A stretch of DNA of 64,000 nt from Odontocerum albicorne (GCA_949825065.1 OX463865.1:18119763-18183762); one strand, 5' to 3'; shown: positions 1-10,930, counted from the stretch's first letter. The notes: generated by a model not told the origin, from the letters alone. Program-made: numbers and translations.

Positions 1-345
1 CCAAACATGCCTCAATCTCACGATAAGTCACATGACGATCTTGCAATATCAGTTTACGCACAGCAGTGATGTTTTCTGGCACAACAACCGATTTTGGACG
101 ACCTTCACGAAATTCGTCCTGGAGCGGACTATGACTATGACGATTGAATTCGGAAAACCAGCGAAACCCAGTGGCACAGCCCGGGATGGTGCTTCATCAC
201 CAAAAGTCGAAGCGAGTTGATCGGCACACTGTTGTCGAGTTAGTCCACGTCGAAAATCATAAAAAAATTATCGCACGAAAATGTTCACGATTTAATTCCA
301 TTTTTGTCGAGGTAAATTTTTCAAGTCATTGTAAACAACATAAAT
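1..345 (-). pseudogene. mariner transposase N-terminal fragment, cut by window edge
   Basis: Read on the minus strand, this segment encodes the start of a mariner-type transposase: a first helix-turn-helix region, then FRWFSEFNR, DEFREGRPKS and a second helix with TYREIEA near position 1. Mariner transposases bind their terminal repeats with these two helices and cut with a DDD core, which would lie before position 1. The likely start codon is near 303. A run of T around 265-272 breaks the frame soon after it, and the frame is disturbed again near 145-175, so this is a pseudogene. The family resemblance is from remembered mariner motifs. Confidence 0.7.
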
Positions 346-473
346 AGCACTCGTATGACAAAACTTTCTGAGCACGTATACCATTAAAAACGTCAAACTT
401 TACGATGCTGATGTCAGATTTGACATATCTACACTAGTGTTGCCATATCTCAAAACTTAAGTATCAACCCTCG

Positions 474-570
474 TATACGACTCATCTTCAGGGGTATTCC
501 CAACTGAAGATGGGTCGTATGTGACTTGAAACTAGTTGGGTTAAATATATACTTGCGAGTGGATTAAACA
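474..570. repeat. Penelope-like terminal hairpin
   Basis: An inverted repeat with 16-base arms (TACGACTCATCTTCAG and CTGAAGATGGGTCGTA, 15 of 16 paired) encloses about 11 bases. It is followed by CTTGAAACTAGTTGGG. The CTGAAGATG...GAAAC order is like the tails of the Penelope-like copies near 6.3, 57.1 and 63.0 kb, so this is probably a terminal fragment of a related retroelement. Confidence 0.45.
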
Positions 571-875
571 ATTGTTTTAAATTTTTTTGTTTTATATGAA
601 TAAACATGAATTTTCAGTCGCAATTACGCTAAAACTCGGGGAACATTAATTTCTTTTTATATTAGAAAACAAAGCTCTCTTGAGATGATATTTTACTATA
701 CAGCACTATACATGTAATTATTTCTAATTATGAAATTTGAACCGTCAGTGAACAAAGGCATAAAAAAACGACATATGTTTTGAACAATCATATTATTATA
801 CCAATCAATTTTACAAAAACAAATGTTAATGAACTTCTACTTTCAATAAACACACTTACCTGCCATTTTCATTAA
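571..875. other. AT-rich intergenic or intronic DNA
   Basis: No gene, repeat array or terminal inverted repeat was recognised here. Confidence 0.5.
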
Positions 876-1816
876 TACTACCTTGGTCAAAAAGTTTTAG
901 GACTTTATTCATAAAATCGTAAATACAAGTTTATTCATCAAAATCGATATGGTCCCCTTCAAAGTACTCCCCATCGACTGCAACGCACTTACGCCAGCGC
1001 TGGATCCAATCCTCAAAACACCGCTGGTACTCAATTTTCGGTATGCCCATCAGAGCCGTCTTCGATTTTTTCATGACGTACTCTCGGGCGCTGTAACGCG
1101 TTCCGCGAAGCGGTTTTTTAAGTAGGTTGAACAGGAAAAAGTCGCAAGGAGCCAGATCAGGTGAATTCGAAGGCTGCTGGATAGTATTCGTGTCTCTTTT
1201 GTTCAAAAACTCGTGGAAATCATGTCTTTCGCGATTTCAACGTGGTCCTTTTTTTGCATGAAATTGAGGTCTTTCGGCACCAGTTTTGCAGCGACACGTT
1301 GGAGGCCCAAATCACTAACCAAAATGTCTTGAGTGAATCCATAAGCGATGTTCAAGTCCTCTGCCAGCTCTCTGATGGTCAATTAGCGGTTTTCGGCCAA
1401 CATTTCTTTGATTTTATCGATGTTTTCATCGGTTTTCGACGTCGACGGCCTGCCACTGCGTTCGTCATCCTCGACTGACTCACGACCACTTCTGAAGCAT
1501 TCGTGCCACCGAAAAACACTTCTCCAACATTTCCAAGGTCTGTGGACCGTTAAATCCGTTTTTCACACAAAATTTAATGCAAACTCGTTGATGCACAGTT
1601 GATGCCATTTTCAAACTTGTAAAAAATCGAAAACACATACAGAGGTAGATGTACTCAGTACAGCGTAACTTTTACAAATGTCAAGCTATGATGCTGAAAT
1701 TTGGAGGGAAGTGTCAATGATAGTTGTGGTAACCTAACAAAAAAAAAAGAATTCCAATCGGGTGACTGACAGCGCCACACGGTGGCCGGTCCTAAAACTT
1801 TTTGATCAGGATAGTA
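876..1816 (-). mobile_element. Internally deleted mariner, family A copy 1
   Basis: TA-flanked element with inverted ends: CTACCTTGGTCAAAAAGTTT on the left, and on the right a sequence whose complement begins CTATCCTGATCAAAAAG. The minus strand encodes transposase remnants. The C-terminal part (931-1206) has SPDLAPCDFFLF, the segment holding the third catalytic aspartate of mariner proteins. The N-terminal part (about 1210-1600) has helix-turn-helix sequence with stops. The central catalytic domain with the first two aspartates is missing. A second copy at 10931-11853 has the same deletion junction. Confidence 0.88.
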
Positions 1817-2572
1817 ATTTTATATCCAAAAATGAATAATAAAACACGCGTCCAATCAGAGTGACACTGTTGCAACATTCATCTGAGATACCTGGTGGCA
1901 TTTTTAATAAATACACGTTCCAATACTGTTTGCATTGTAAAATATTAGTACACACATGTGATGTGTTGACAGGGGTTGATCAAACAAATTTTGATATATA
2001 ATGCTAGAATGAACGTTTAAATCTGGTGGTACAAATTTGTACCGTCAAATGGCAAAGGGTTAACATGTATTTCGTATTATTTAAAAAAAATTTAATATAA
2101 TGGGTTAAACATAATCAGATCTCTTGTGATTTTTTTGTGAAATATTCCACTATATATAAATTTAAACTGTCATAAATAGTTAACAGTTTTTTTTTACAGT
2201 GGATTTATTATAAAAAATCATCGTAACCACATAACAGTCGGATTTTTAACACGCGACTTAACACAATGACGAACTGTGAACGAATAAATTCTAACTTCGT
2301 TCGGAGAAAACAAGTTTATTAAAAAAAATTATTAATTTATTAGTCAAGAATATGATCAAAATAAATCCCTGTAAAAAAATATATAAATCTTTGTTTTTAG
2401 AATATATGTTAATGAGAAAATGATCGATGTGTTTCCTAAAAGCATTGATTTGGTGTTGTTAACAATTGAAAACAAATTGTATGTTTATATTAATATTTAT
2501 TGATCCGTATATCATTTTCAACAAAAAAAATATATACTAAAGACTAGCATTTAAAATAAAGGAGTGGTAATT
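1817..2572. other. AT-rich DNA without recognised gene
   Basis: Long A/T runs and short homopolymers; no coding pattern or paired repeat ends were seen. Confidence 0.5.
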
Positions 2573-2686
2573 TTTTTTTATATAACTGGTAATTTTTTTA
2601 TATAACTAGTAATTTTTTTTATATAACTAGTAATTTTTTTTATATAACTAGTAATTTTTTTATATAACTAGTAATTTTTTTTATAT
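2573..2686. repeat. Short AT tandem repeat
   Basis: About five copies of a unit of 21-24 bases built from TATAACTAGTAA followed by a T run of variable length. Confidence 0.85.
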
Positions 2687-2754
2687 TGACTCAATCAACC
2701 CTTTGAATATTATTGATTTATTTAGTTCTTAATTGGACGATGCTCTGTATAAGG

Positions 2755-3440
2755 AGAATTGAGATATTTGCATTGTGAAACGGGTTGTGTTGATAAATAT
2801 GAATGTTCAACGTATTGTGACTCCTTTAAGTATCTTGGGTCGCTCATCCATAGCGATGGAGGATGTGCAGCAGATGTAACACATAGAATTAGTGTGGGAT
2901 GGATGAAGTTTAGAGCAATGACGGGAGTTCTATGTGATCCGAAAATGCCAGTAAAGTTACAAGGAAAAGTATACCAAACGATTGTCAGACCTGCACTCCT
3001 CTATGGCTCTGAATGCTGGACGATGTATAACTCTTACTCTAGGCAACTAGAAACTGCTGAAATGCGCATGCTAAAATGGTCAGCTGGTGTGTCCCTAAGA
3101 GACTAAATAAAAAGCTCACGCATTCGTGGAAGCCTGGATGTTACAGACATCAACAGGAAGATGGAGGAGAGGCGATTGAGATGGTATGGGCACGTTGGAC
3201 GCAGAGCACCCGATCACATTGTGAACTAGGCAATCTCCATGGATCTTCCTCGAATAACAACCAGAGGAAGACATGGGTGGTGCAAAAAGATTATCTGATG
3301 CAGAGGCACAGCCTGGGGGACGTAGTCCGGGACAGAAGAGCATATAACCTGAGGACGAGGAGAGCTGACCCCAACAGTCTTCGCAGACGATGAGTTGGGA
3401 TGGAGCCAGGGAGAAGAAGAAGTTCAACGTCAAGTGTGAA
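2755..3440 (+). pseudogene. LINE family a: reverse transcriptase C-terminal fragment
   Basis: Plus-strand frames 2759-3106 and 3076-3393 together encode the end of a non-LTR retrotransposon ORF2. Motifs in order are FKYLGSLI, RPALLYGSECW, AEMRMLKW, a GHVGRRAPDH-like segment (seen after a frameshift), and NQ/MDLPRITTRGRPK-type sequence. This region follows the reverse transcriptase fingers and palm in LINE proteins. A stop at 3103-3105 and at least one frameshift near 3100 make it dead. Copies of the same family lie at 13999-14392 and 22540-23090 on the minus strand, so it is dispersed. The catalytic part of the polymerase is absent (5' truncation). Confidence 0.85.
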
Positions 3441-3775
3441 TAAAATATTGCCACGTTATAACGATGAAATAAAATTTATTTTGGCAAATGGCAACTGAAA
3501 CTGCAACTTTCTTCCAGAATGTCTCTTTTATCCCTGAGTTAATTTAGGCAATCACCGCTAATCTTTAGAAAATACATTCGGATTAACATTGACTTTTTTG
3601 CGTCACGTCATCCTCACCTTTTCACAATCTCTTTTTTGTGGGCTCCGTTCATACTTGCAGATGTATTTGACGCAGTATTTTCTCCATTATTTAAAAAAGG
3701 TTTATGTTAATTTTGTCAGTTTATTTATGGAAGAAACTACTTTCTGAAACTGAAGCAGATCCACTCCTTTTTACG
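3441..3775. other. Unassigned AT-rich DNA
   Basis: No supported feature between the LINE fragment and the TTAA-flanked MITE. Confidence 0.5.
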
Positions 3776-4317
3776 TTAACCCTTATCATGGAATTGTAAC
3801 ACAGGTTTTACACTAACTTGGGGTTTAAAAAAAAAACAGAAACTGTTAACGTAATTTCAAATATGGCAACACATTCAAATACTATACATGCACTATTGTG
3901 TGCAGTGGTATCAACTGGTGATAAATATCGACAACGCTACAAGCTTTCAAACGACATCGGGTCAACATGTCTGGACAGTGTGGGTGCATTTTGAAAATTG
4001 GGGTAAATAATCTTTAAATATCTAATTAATCACTACATGTAGAAAAAAAATATTCAAACCATTTTAGTTGTTGATAATTCAGCTATGTGAATATTATTCT
4101 TGTTTTAGATTGTAGAATCATTTTATAGCGCTTTTTGTGTTTTATAAAAATTGATATTTTGACAGTGTAACGTGGGTGTTACATATAAAAAAACCTATAA
4201 GGAAAAGTTGTCATTTTTTTTCCACAATTTTCCTTCATAACTTACCGTTTAACGAGGAATCGCCAAAGAAATACGTTAATATTTGGATAAATTGACCTTT
4301 GCCAAGATAAGGGTTAA
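3776..4317. mobile_element. piggyBac-like MITE, family 1 copy 1
   Basis: Flanked by TTAA on both sides. The ends are inverted: CCCTTATCATGG on the left and CCAAGATAAGGG on the right. A TTAA duplication with ends starting CCC is the known signature of piggyBac transposons. No transposase frame is present, so it is non-autonomous. A second full copy, roughly 90% similar by eye, lies at 12405-12946. Confidence 0.8.
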
Positions 4318-4553
4318 CAAGTCTTCGGTAGCATTCTGGTTAAAATCAAAAAGCAAAATGTCATCTCAATGCTCCGTTTACTAAACGGAAGATTGAAAGT
4401 GCTTATGTCAACAACGTAGAAGTTTTCGCTAGGGTTTTCTCTACAATTTGTATGTATAACAAAAACCAATCAGCCTTCAGCCTGAAGATGGCTTAAGGCG
4501 CAGTCTATCTAATATAACACCAAGATTTGAGGAGCTATTCACAGCCACGATTC
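4318..4553. other. Unassigned; weak Penelope-like tail motif
   Basis: Around 4470-4500 the sequence CAGCCTGAAGATGGCTTAA resembles the CTGAAGATG motif of Penelope-like tails, but no other part of such an element was recognised. Confidence 0.25.
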
Positions 4554-4606
4554 GCAGCGATCTTATGAATAACATTAAATCAATGTGTTATTCATAAGAT
4601 CGCTGC
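4554..4606. repeat. Perfect 21-bp hairpin
   Basis: Arms 4554-4574 and 4586-4606 are perfectly complementary over 21 bases, beginning GCAGCGATCTTATG, with an 11-base loop. Perfect arms in otherwise decayed DNA suggest a recent origin. Confidence 0.9.
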
Positions 4607-4814
4607 AATATCTGATTTGACAATGATCTGTTTCCACTTGACCTAAAATATTTTAATGTAATTTATTTATTTTATCTTTCACTATTAAAATATGCAAATA
4701 TAAATCACTTTTATTTGAGGGTTGACGAGTTATACAGAGTTATATAAAAACGTGGCTATTTTAAACATTGTAAATTGTATATAAATATTAATATAAATTG
4801 GTATAGCGTTTAGT

Positions 4815-5358
4815 TACCGTATTTTACGGACTATAAGACGCTACGGACTATAAGACGCTGCGGACTATAAGACGCTACAGACTAAGACGCTACGGACTAT
4901 AAGACGCTACAGACTAAGACGCTATGGACTATAAGATGCTACGGACTATAAGACGCTACGGACTATAAGACGCTACGGACTATAAGACGCACCTTAATTT
5001 TTAGGCAATTTTAAAAAAATAACATTTTTACCATTTTTATTATTAGATTGCTAAGCCAGAACACAAATCACTTTTAATTCAAGTTCACTGGCACCGTAGA
5101 CTGCAATGACGCATCATAGCATAGGCTAGACAATGTTCTGGGTTTGTGATGGCGGGGCGGGGGCGGGAGGGAGACAGTGTTAGCAAGCTTGTGAATCCCC
5201 GCAACTCATGTTCGTCGCATCATTTTTAAGACTGGCGGGAATTTTAAATCAAACACTGGACATTTTTATATTAATTTCGAGTATAAGACGCACCTGAATT
5301 TTGGTGGCAATTTTTTGAAGAAAAAAATGACGTCTTATAGTCCGTAAAATACACGGTA
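4815..5358 (-). mobile_element. pogo-like MITE, family P copy 1
   Basis: Inverted ends share ACCGTATTTTACGGACTATA on the left and its near-complement on the right, next to TA. Near the left end, about nine copies of a 14-17 base unit containing GGACTATAAGACGCT run from 4832 to 4990. Bases 5215-5320 match, in reverse complement, the region 29050-29160 of copy 2, which carries a DDE_1 (pogo/Tigger) transposase remnant. Confidence 0.75.
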
Positions 5359-6081
5359 TATGTCAGTTATTTAAAATGTTTTTATACGTGTTTTAGCGGA
5401 GAGATGACTAAATTATGATTTTCAAAACAACTTATGGACAAATTCTGCCCTTTTTTCCTTCTTTTCCCATTAAATATTTTTATTTATTATTATAAATTTA
5501 TTAATGTATTATTTATTCCAATACATTTATTATTTTTCTTAACCATTTTAATCCCAGCATATTTTGCATAAAATATGCCAAAAATCCCAAGCATTTTTGG
5601 ACATAAAAACAGTAGTTTATATTTTATTTTTTGTCTCGGTTAATATTTAGTTTTAAAACCTAATTTTTTTGTGGAGACCTCCCTGTACGAGTCTAAAATA
5701 ATAACCATTTTCATATTTCATAAAAAAGAAATATATATTTTTTTTCATTCAACATAAAAACTTGTATGACGATGATCGGCCCCGTGGGGTTTTTCGCACG
5801 CACCAGTTGGGGTCGATAATCGGCCCCGTGGGATTAAAAGGGTTTATATCTATCAATGTTAATAAATGCAGTGCCAAATTGGTTCTAAAGTTGAAAATAG
5901 GCGCATTTTATTTATATTACTCTCAAAAAGAATTGTGAAACAAATAGAGATTTTATTTTATTTATTTTGATGACAAGTGTCTATAATATAGGGTCTTTAA
6001 AATTGCACGGTCTTGTAAGGTGTGTTGTCATCTCAGATGCAATATCTTAAATACAAAAAATATTATTTACACCTATAATTT
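5359..6081. other. AT-rich DNA with a small GC-rich repeat
   Basis: At 5770-5840 the phrase ATCGGCCCCGTGGG occurs twice about 50 bases apart. Nothing else was recognised. Confidence 0.45.
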
Positions 6082-6490
6082 TTGTATCACAATATCTATT
6101 TACCTATTGTAATTTATTTTTATCAAACACTGTTTATTCCAATTTTTTGTAATGGTATACCCCTACCGGTTTCAAGGTTTTCACCTCATCTTCAGGGGAG
6201 CACAAACAAGACTAAATTCAGTTCGAACTGGTATCGAACAAATCTCTCCGCTCTTGGCCGAAATTGTCGCATGCCTCCCTTACCCCTCAGTCCCCAACCG
6301 TTGAAGCGTGTATATCGGTACCAGTTTGAACAGAATTTAGTCTTGTTTGTGCTCCCCTGAAGATGAGGTGAAAGCCTTGAAACCGGTAGGGTTATACCAT
6401 TACAAAAAAATGGAATAAACAGTGTTTGATAAAAATTAATTACAATGTCTTAAAACATCCACAAAGTTAATGCCTTAACTATAAACAACA
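6082..6490. mobile_element. Penelope-like element: two 3' tails in inverted orientation
   Basis: The left half (about 6082-6238) reads on the minus strand and the right half (about 6240-6490) on the plus strand. Each half carries AACAGAATTTAGTCTTG-like sequence, CTGAAGATGAG, GAAACCGGTAGGG and AATAAACAGTGTTTGAT. Bases 6257-6300 of the right half translate to the end of the protein found at 56691-57047 (compare LPYPSVPN here with LPPPTVPN there). Penelope-like retroelements are known for inverted and tandem partial copies. Stems flanking the conserved core are described in the findings. Confidence 0.75.
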
Positions 6491-6729
6491 TATTTGTATA
6501 TTATTAACTTAATGGCATTTTCAACTCTACAGTAATAATAATTTTGTGGGACAATTTTTCATATTATTTTTGTTAATTTATATTATCACTTAACTATAAA
6601 CCAGACATGGCCAATCTGCGGGCCGCGTGCTGCCCGTGAGCTTTTTTATAAATTGTGAAAGAAATAACAGTTAAACATACTTGTTTAAAAATAACAACAC
6701 GAAATTTGAGTATTCTCTTTATTTTTCTT
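6491..6729. other. Unassigned; possible hAT-type end
   Basis: TGGCCAATCTGCGGGCCGCG at about 6608 resembles the ends of many hAT transposons, but no partner end was found. Confidence 0.25.
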
Positions 6730-7040
6730 ATATCATCATCATCATTGTCAACCAGGGTCGATCCACTGCTGGATGAAGGTCTCCCCAAGTTGACTCTAAA
6801 TAGTTCGGTTTTTTGCTCGTTGATGCCATGTGATGCTGCCATGCTTCCTGATTTCATCCATCCAGCGTACCTTCGGTCTTTTTCTGGGCCTCTTTATGCC
6901 TCTTGGGCACCATTGGATTATTTCGGATGTCCATCGGGAGTTTGACATTCTGGCTACGTGTCCTGCCCATTGCCACTTCATTCTTTTGTACACCTTTATA
7001 ACGTCTTCGACCTTTGTAATATTGTGAATCCGCAATATTT
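6730..7040 (-). pseudogene. LINE family e: ORF2 C-terminal fragment
   Basis: The minus strand (within 6796-7194) encodes RMKWQWAGHVARMSNSRWT, then WCPRGIKRPRKRPKVRW and a further segment ending KHGSITWHQRA. This is the usual extreme C-terminal region of insect non-LTR endonuclease/reverse transcriptase proteins. It is 5' truncated and isolated from any polymerase core. It directly abuts an unrelated LINE fragment on the other strand. Confidence 0.8.
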
Positions 7041-7054
7041 TATTATATAAAGGG

Positions 7055-7400
7055 GAATAAACAGTGTTTATGCCGGCGCACCCGGCAGGGGTCTGTCGTC
7101 CCTGTAATTCGGGAGAGACGATTGTCCTGGCTGAGACGTGTTCTGAGAATGCCCGATGATAGTTGGTCGAGGAGAGTGCTGTTTTTCTGTCCATTGGGGC
7201 CCCGACGGCCTGGAAGACCCTCTCTCACGGTATACTGTTCCTATGACAAGGAAGTCAAGAGCGTTAGGAATGTCATTGAGGGAGATTACCAACACTGCCC
7301 AAAACCACTCTGAATGGAGAAGACTGGTGGCCTCCCTATGCTCCCTTGTGGAGTTTTAAAAGAAGGGTGAATGAAAAAAAAAAAAAATGCCTTAACTATA
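7055..7400 (+). pseudogene. LINE family f: C-terminal fragment with poly(A)
   Basis: The plus-strand frame 7122-7313 encodes LRMPDDSWSRRVLFF followed by PLGPRRPGRPSLTVY. This is another ORF2 C-terminal type. A run of about 15 A at 7373-7387 follows the coding part, as expected of a retrotransposed 3' end. The flanks look like a split Penelope-like tail: GGAATAAACAGTGTTT at about 7058 and TGCCTTAACTATAAA at about 7388. The fragment may therefore have inserted into such a tail. Confidence 0.7.
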
Positions 7401-7409
7401 AATTGTATA

Positions 7410-7690
7410 TTTAATAATAATTTATGGCATGAAAATATAATATTTATTGCCAGGTTCGTACTTTTCTCCAAAAATCTTTGCCCATCGCACTAGATATCTT
7501 CTTCTTTCTTCAACAATGAGGAGAGACGGTGCTTCTATACCACTCAGTGAGGAGAGGCGGTGCTTCTATAAAAACAAAAGTCATTCACCCAACATGAAAA
7601 AAAAAAACAATTTTTCTAAGCTCCAATGAAAAAGTTTTCCTGTCCACTTTAGATACCCTGCCTGTAAGGCACACTCCTTTCAACCACAAT
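7410..7690. repeat. Unknown repeat R285, copy 1
   Basis: This segment is repeated downstream, split by the mariner at 7725-9011: 7695-7724 plus 9012-9240 matches it. Shared phrases are TTATGGCATG/TTATGGCACG, TTCAGTGAGGAG-like sequence, GGTGC(T)TCTATAAA and AGCTCCAATGAAA. It has no coding pattern, and I do not recognise its origin. Confidence 0.6.
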
Positions 7691-7724
7691 TTTTTTTTTT
7701 CAATAACAATTTATGGCACGCAAA

Positions 7725-9011
7725 TATTAGGTAAAGCGGAAAGAAATGACAATTTTTTTTGATGCGACAAAAATTGATTTAAACAAAAACTATACAATAT
7801 TATTCCGTTAAATAATTACCGTTGTTACTGATGATCTTCCTCTACAGAATAGGCAGTTTTTTAATACCTTATTCGTAAAATTCTGGCGGTTTTACGGTAA
7901 AATATGACTCCAAGTGATTTCGGTGTTGTTCGACACTCGTAGATTTTTTATCTCGAAGCGAATGTTCCATCGACTTAAAAAGATGGTAATCCAAAGGTGC
8001 AATATAAGGTGAATATGGTGGATGCTGCAGAATTTCTAAATCTAGCTCTCTTATTTTATCCTGCATAATCCTTCCTGCGTGTGGTTTTGCATTATCATGT
8101 TGTAGAATTCTTCTCTGATTCTTTACTAAAACTGATCATTTTTTAAGCAGTTCTGCCTTTAATCTTTCGAATTGGAGACAATACACATCTGCTGTAACAG
8201 TCTGACCAGGTTTTAGTAATTCATAATGAATAACTTCCAAAATATCCCACCAAACACAAAGGAAAACGTTTTTCAGAGTCAATGTCGGCTGAGGGGTAGA
8301 CAGATGTACCTGATTCGTCGAAAACCATTGTTTTTTGTTTTTTTTTCTCCTCGGATTGGTGTGAAAGACCCATTTCTCATACCCAGTAACAATTTTTCTA
8401 AGAAACGGATCAGTTTCATATCTGGAGAGTGAAGATGAACAGATTGTTATTTGTTGTTCCATGGCCGTTGAAGAAAGTTCGTGTGGCTTCCAAATTCCTT
8501 GTCTATTTTGTTTTCCGAGCCTTTTCAAATAGTTCTTCACTATTGATCATGGACAACCGATATCTTGTGACAATTCCTTGATAGTTTTACGCGGATCGGA
8601 CCTCACTAATGAGTTTAAAGTGTCATCATCGATTTTAAGAGGTCTTCCTATTTTTGGTTTGTCCTTCGATTCCCTTTCACAACTTTCAATTTTTTGAAAC
8701 CATCTTTGGCACTTCCGAGTATTCAAGATGTCTCTATAAATATCGCAGATGGTCTGGGTAGCTTATTTTGACTTCAATCCTTTATCGAATAAAAACAGCA
8801 TAAAATACCGCAAATGTGTCTCTTCAATCTCTGGCTTTTGCAGTTTTGTACTTTAAACCAAAACCAAAAATAAATATCAAAACAGAAAGGATATTAATAG
8901 AGCTTCAAAATGATACCAACCACGACGTATTAACCCAACGGTAACTGGTGGCAAACTGGTTTCAACGTGACGCCTAATGAAAATTGTCATTTCTTTTCGC
9001 TTTACCTAATA
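7725..9011 (-). mobile_element. Full-length decayed mariner, family B
   Basis: TA-flanked, 1287 bases, with inverted ends TTAGGTAAAGCG and CGCTTTACCTAA that extend over about 28 bases into AAAGAAATGACAATTTT. This is the size expected of a complete mariner. The transposase lies on the minus strand in several frames, described separately. It sits inside the second copy of repeat R285. Confidence 0.92.
7866..8760 (-). pseudogene. mariner family B transposase, dead
   Basis: The larger frame (8136-8540) has GIWKPHELS, the linker before the catalytic domain. It continues with VTGYEKWVFHTNPRRKK and GQTVTADVYC. The first catalytic aspartate expected in the TGDEKW motif is tyrosine. The second frame (7869-8066) has LQHPPYSPYIAPLDYHLF, retaining the third catalytic aspartate, and ends PPEFYE. 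The stretch with the second aspartate falls between the two frames, where stops and a frameshift occur. An N-terminal helix-turn-helix can be read in pieces up to about 8850. Confidence 0.85.
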
Positions 9012-9240
9012 CAATTCTTTTTGCCACGTTTCTCCCAATACGACAAGTTTACTTATGTAGAATGGCGACGACAACTTTAAAAATCCTCGCATGTCACACC
9101 AGATAACTTCTTCCTGCTTTAACAAGAACACAATTCAGTGAGGAGACAGACACAGATGGTGCCTCTATAAAAAAATCAACCATCCAACGTGAAAAAAATT
9201 GATTTTTAAAGCTCCAATGAAATCGTCATCCTGTCCCTGC
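9012..9240. repeat. Unknown repeat R285, copy 2 (right part)
   Basis: Continues the second R285 copy after the mariner insertion. It contains ATTCAGTGAGGAGACAGA, GGTGCCTCTATAAAAA and AGCTCCAATGAAATCG, matching 7540-7660. Confidence 0.55.
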
Positions 9241-9267
9241 ACAATCTTAATGTATGGGATGTAACTT

Positions 9268-9946
9268 GTACTCAAGAAAATGTAGCATGGTCCCTGTGAC
9301 ATTTGAAATATCATGTCTCAAAGGGATGGGGTAAAATCGTTTTTTTTTATAAATCGTTTTCTTCATTATAAATGTCGATGAAAGTTGTAGTTCTGATTCT
9401 GATAATGACGATGAAACTTAAAAATGTGCTCCTTTATCGGATTCCAACTAAAATTTATGTTTTATGAGTAAATAAAATTGTGTTTCTCTAAACTGACATT
9501 TTAATTCCTAATTTTCATTATACTGACTTTCTAATGTATATTGTATGATTTGTATCTATCTTTAAATAGGCCAAGATCCACTATGAATTAATATTAATTA
9601 CGAACATTTCATTTTATGTATAAAAAAAATCGAAAATCCAATTATCGTATACCCCATCCCTAACCAATGCAGACTAACGTAGTGACTTTTGACGAACGTC
9701 GCCAAATATTATTTGATTTTAACAAATTGACATATTTTTGCTAATTTGTAACAAGATGTATTAATTTGTCATTATTGTTAGTTTTATGTAATGTATTTAC
9801 CTAAATAACTTGCTATTTATTGGAATCGAGACTTATATTAAAGTTGATACAATAATTAAAATTACCGAACTTCGTTACAAGGTTGTATTGGGGCAAATTT
9901 GTGAACTGTCACAGGGACCATGCTACGTTTTCTTTCGTATAGTTAT
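9268..9946. mobile_element. Unclassified element with long terminal inverted repeats
   Basis: AGAAAATGTAGCATGGTCCC (9274) continues to TGTGACA. Its near-complement TGTCACAGGGACCATGCTAC runs at 9907-9926 and continues to GTTTTCTTT. A second inverted pair lies inside: AGGGATGGGGTA at about 9321 and TACCCCATCCCT at about 9650. No transposase frame is seen and the target duplication is unclear, so no superfamily is assigned. Confidence 0.6.
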
Positions 9947-10074
9947 ATTTGAAGAAAACTTTAAACAGTGTGTCCAAAATAAAAAATATTGCGTGTCGAA
10001 ATTCCAAATGGTATCATCTACCTCCAATTTAAAAATGGTAGTGATCAATTCAAACCCCTATTATAAAAATATGA

Positions 10075-10715
10075 AAAAAAGCAATCACTTCCCACCTTTG
10101 CCTGAGATTGGAGGTACTATTACACCACAGATAGATTTAAGAAAGTAATCACTTCCCACCTTTGCCTGAGATTGGAGGTACTATTACACCACAGATAGAT
10201 TAAAAAAAGCAATCATTTCCCACCTTTGCCTGAGATTGGAGGTACTATTACACCACAGATAGATTAAAAAAAGCAATCACTTCCCACCTTTGCCTGAGAT
10301 TGGAGGTACTATTACACCACAGATAGATTAAAAAAAGCAATCACTTCCCACCTTTGCCTGAGATTGGAGGTACTATTACACCACAGATAGATTTAAAAAG
10401 CAATCACTTCCCACCTTTGCCTGAGATTGGAAGTACTATTACACCATAGATAGATTTAAAAAGCAATCACTTCCCACCTTTGCCTGATATTGGAGGTACT
10501 ATTACACCATAGATAGATTTAAAAAGCAATCACTTCCCACCTTTGCCTGAGATTGGAAGTACTATTACACCATAGATAGATTTAAAAAGCAATCACTTCC
10601 CACCTTTGCCTGATATTGGAGGTACTATTACACCATAGATAGATTTAAAAAGCAATCACTTCCCACCTTTGCCTGAGATTGGAGGTACTATTACACCACA
10701 GATAGATTTAAAAAA
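10075..10715. repeat. 62-bp satellite, about 10 copies
   Basis: Unit: AGCAATCACTTCCCACCTTT, then GCCTGAGATTGGAGGTACTA, then TTACACCACAGATAGATT and an A run. The last copies differ by shared changes (CATAGATAG, GATATTGG) that alternate, suggesting two-unit amplification late in its history. Confidence 0.95.
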
Positions 10716-10767
10716 AGCCTACATTAAAATAGTGGTCTATTATTTTAATTTAATATAAAAATTGTCC

Positions 10768-10838
10768 CACAATATATTGTACCTATATATAATACACTTT
10801 AACAATATATTGTACCTATATATAATACACTTTAACAA
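10768..10838. repeat. Short direct duplication
   Basis: AATATATTGTACCTATATAT followed by AATACACTTTAAC occurs twice in tandem. Confidence 0.85.
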
Positions 10839-10930
10839 ATATGCATTTATTTTCAGTTTTTAACTTAAGTATGTACGATTCTATTGTAACAGAAATACAA
10901 TTTTTTACATTCATTTCAATAATTTATAAC

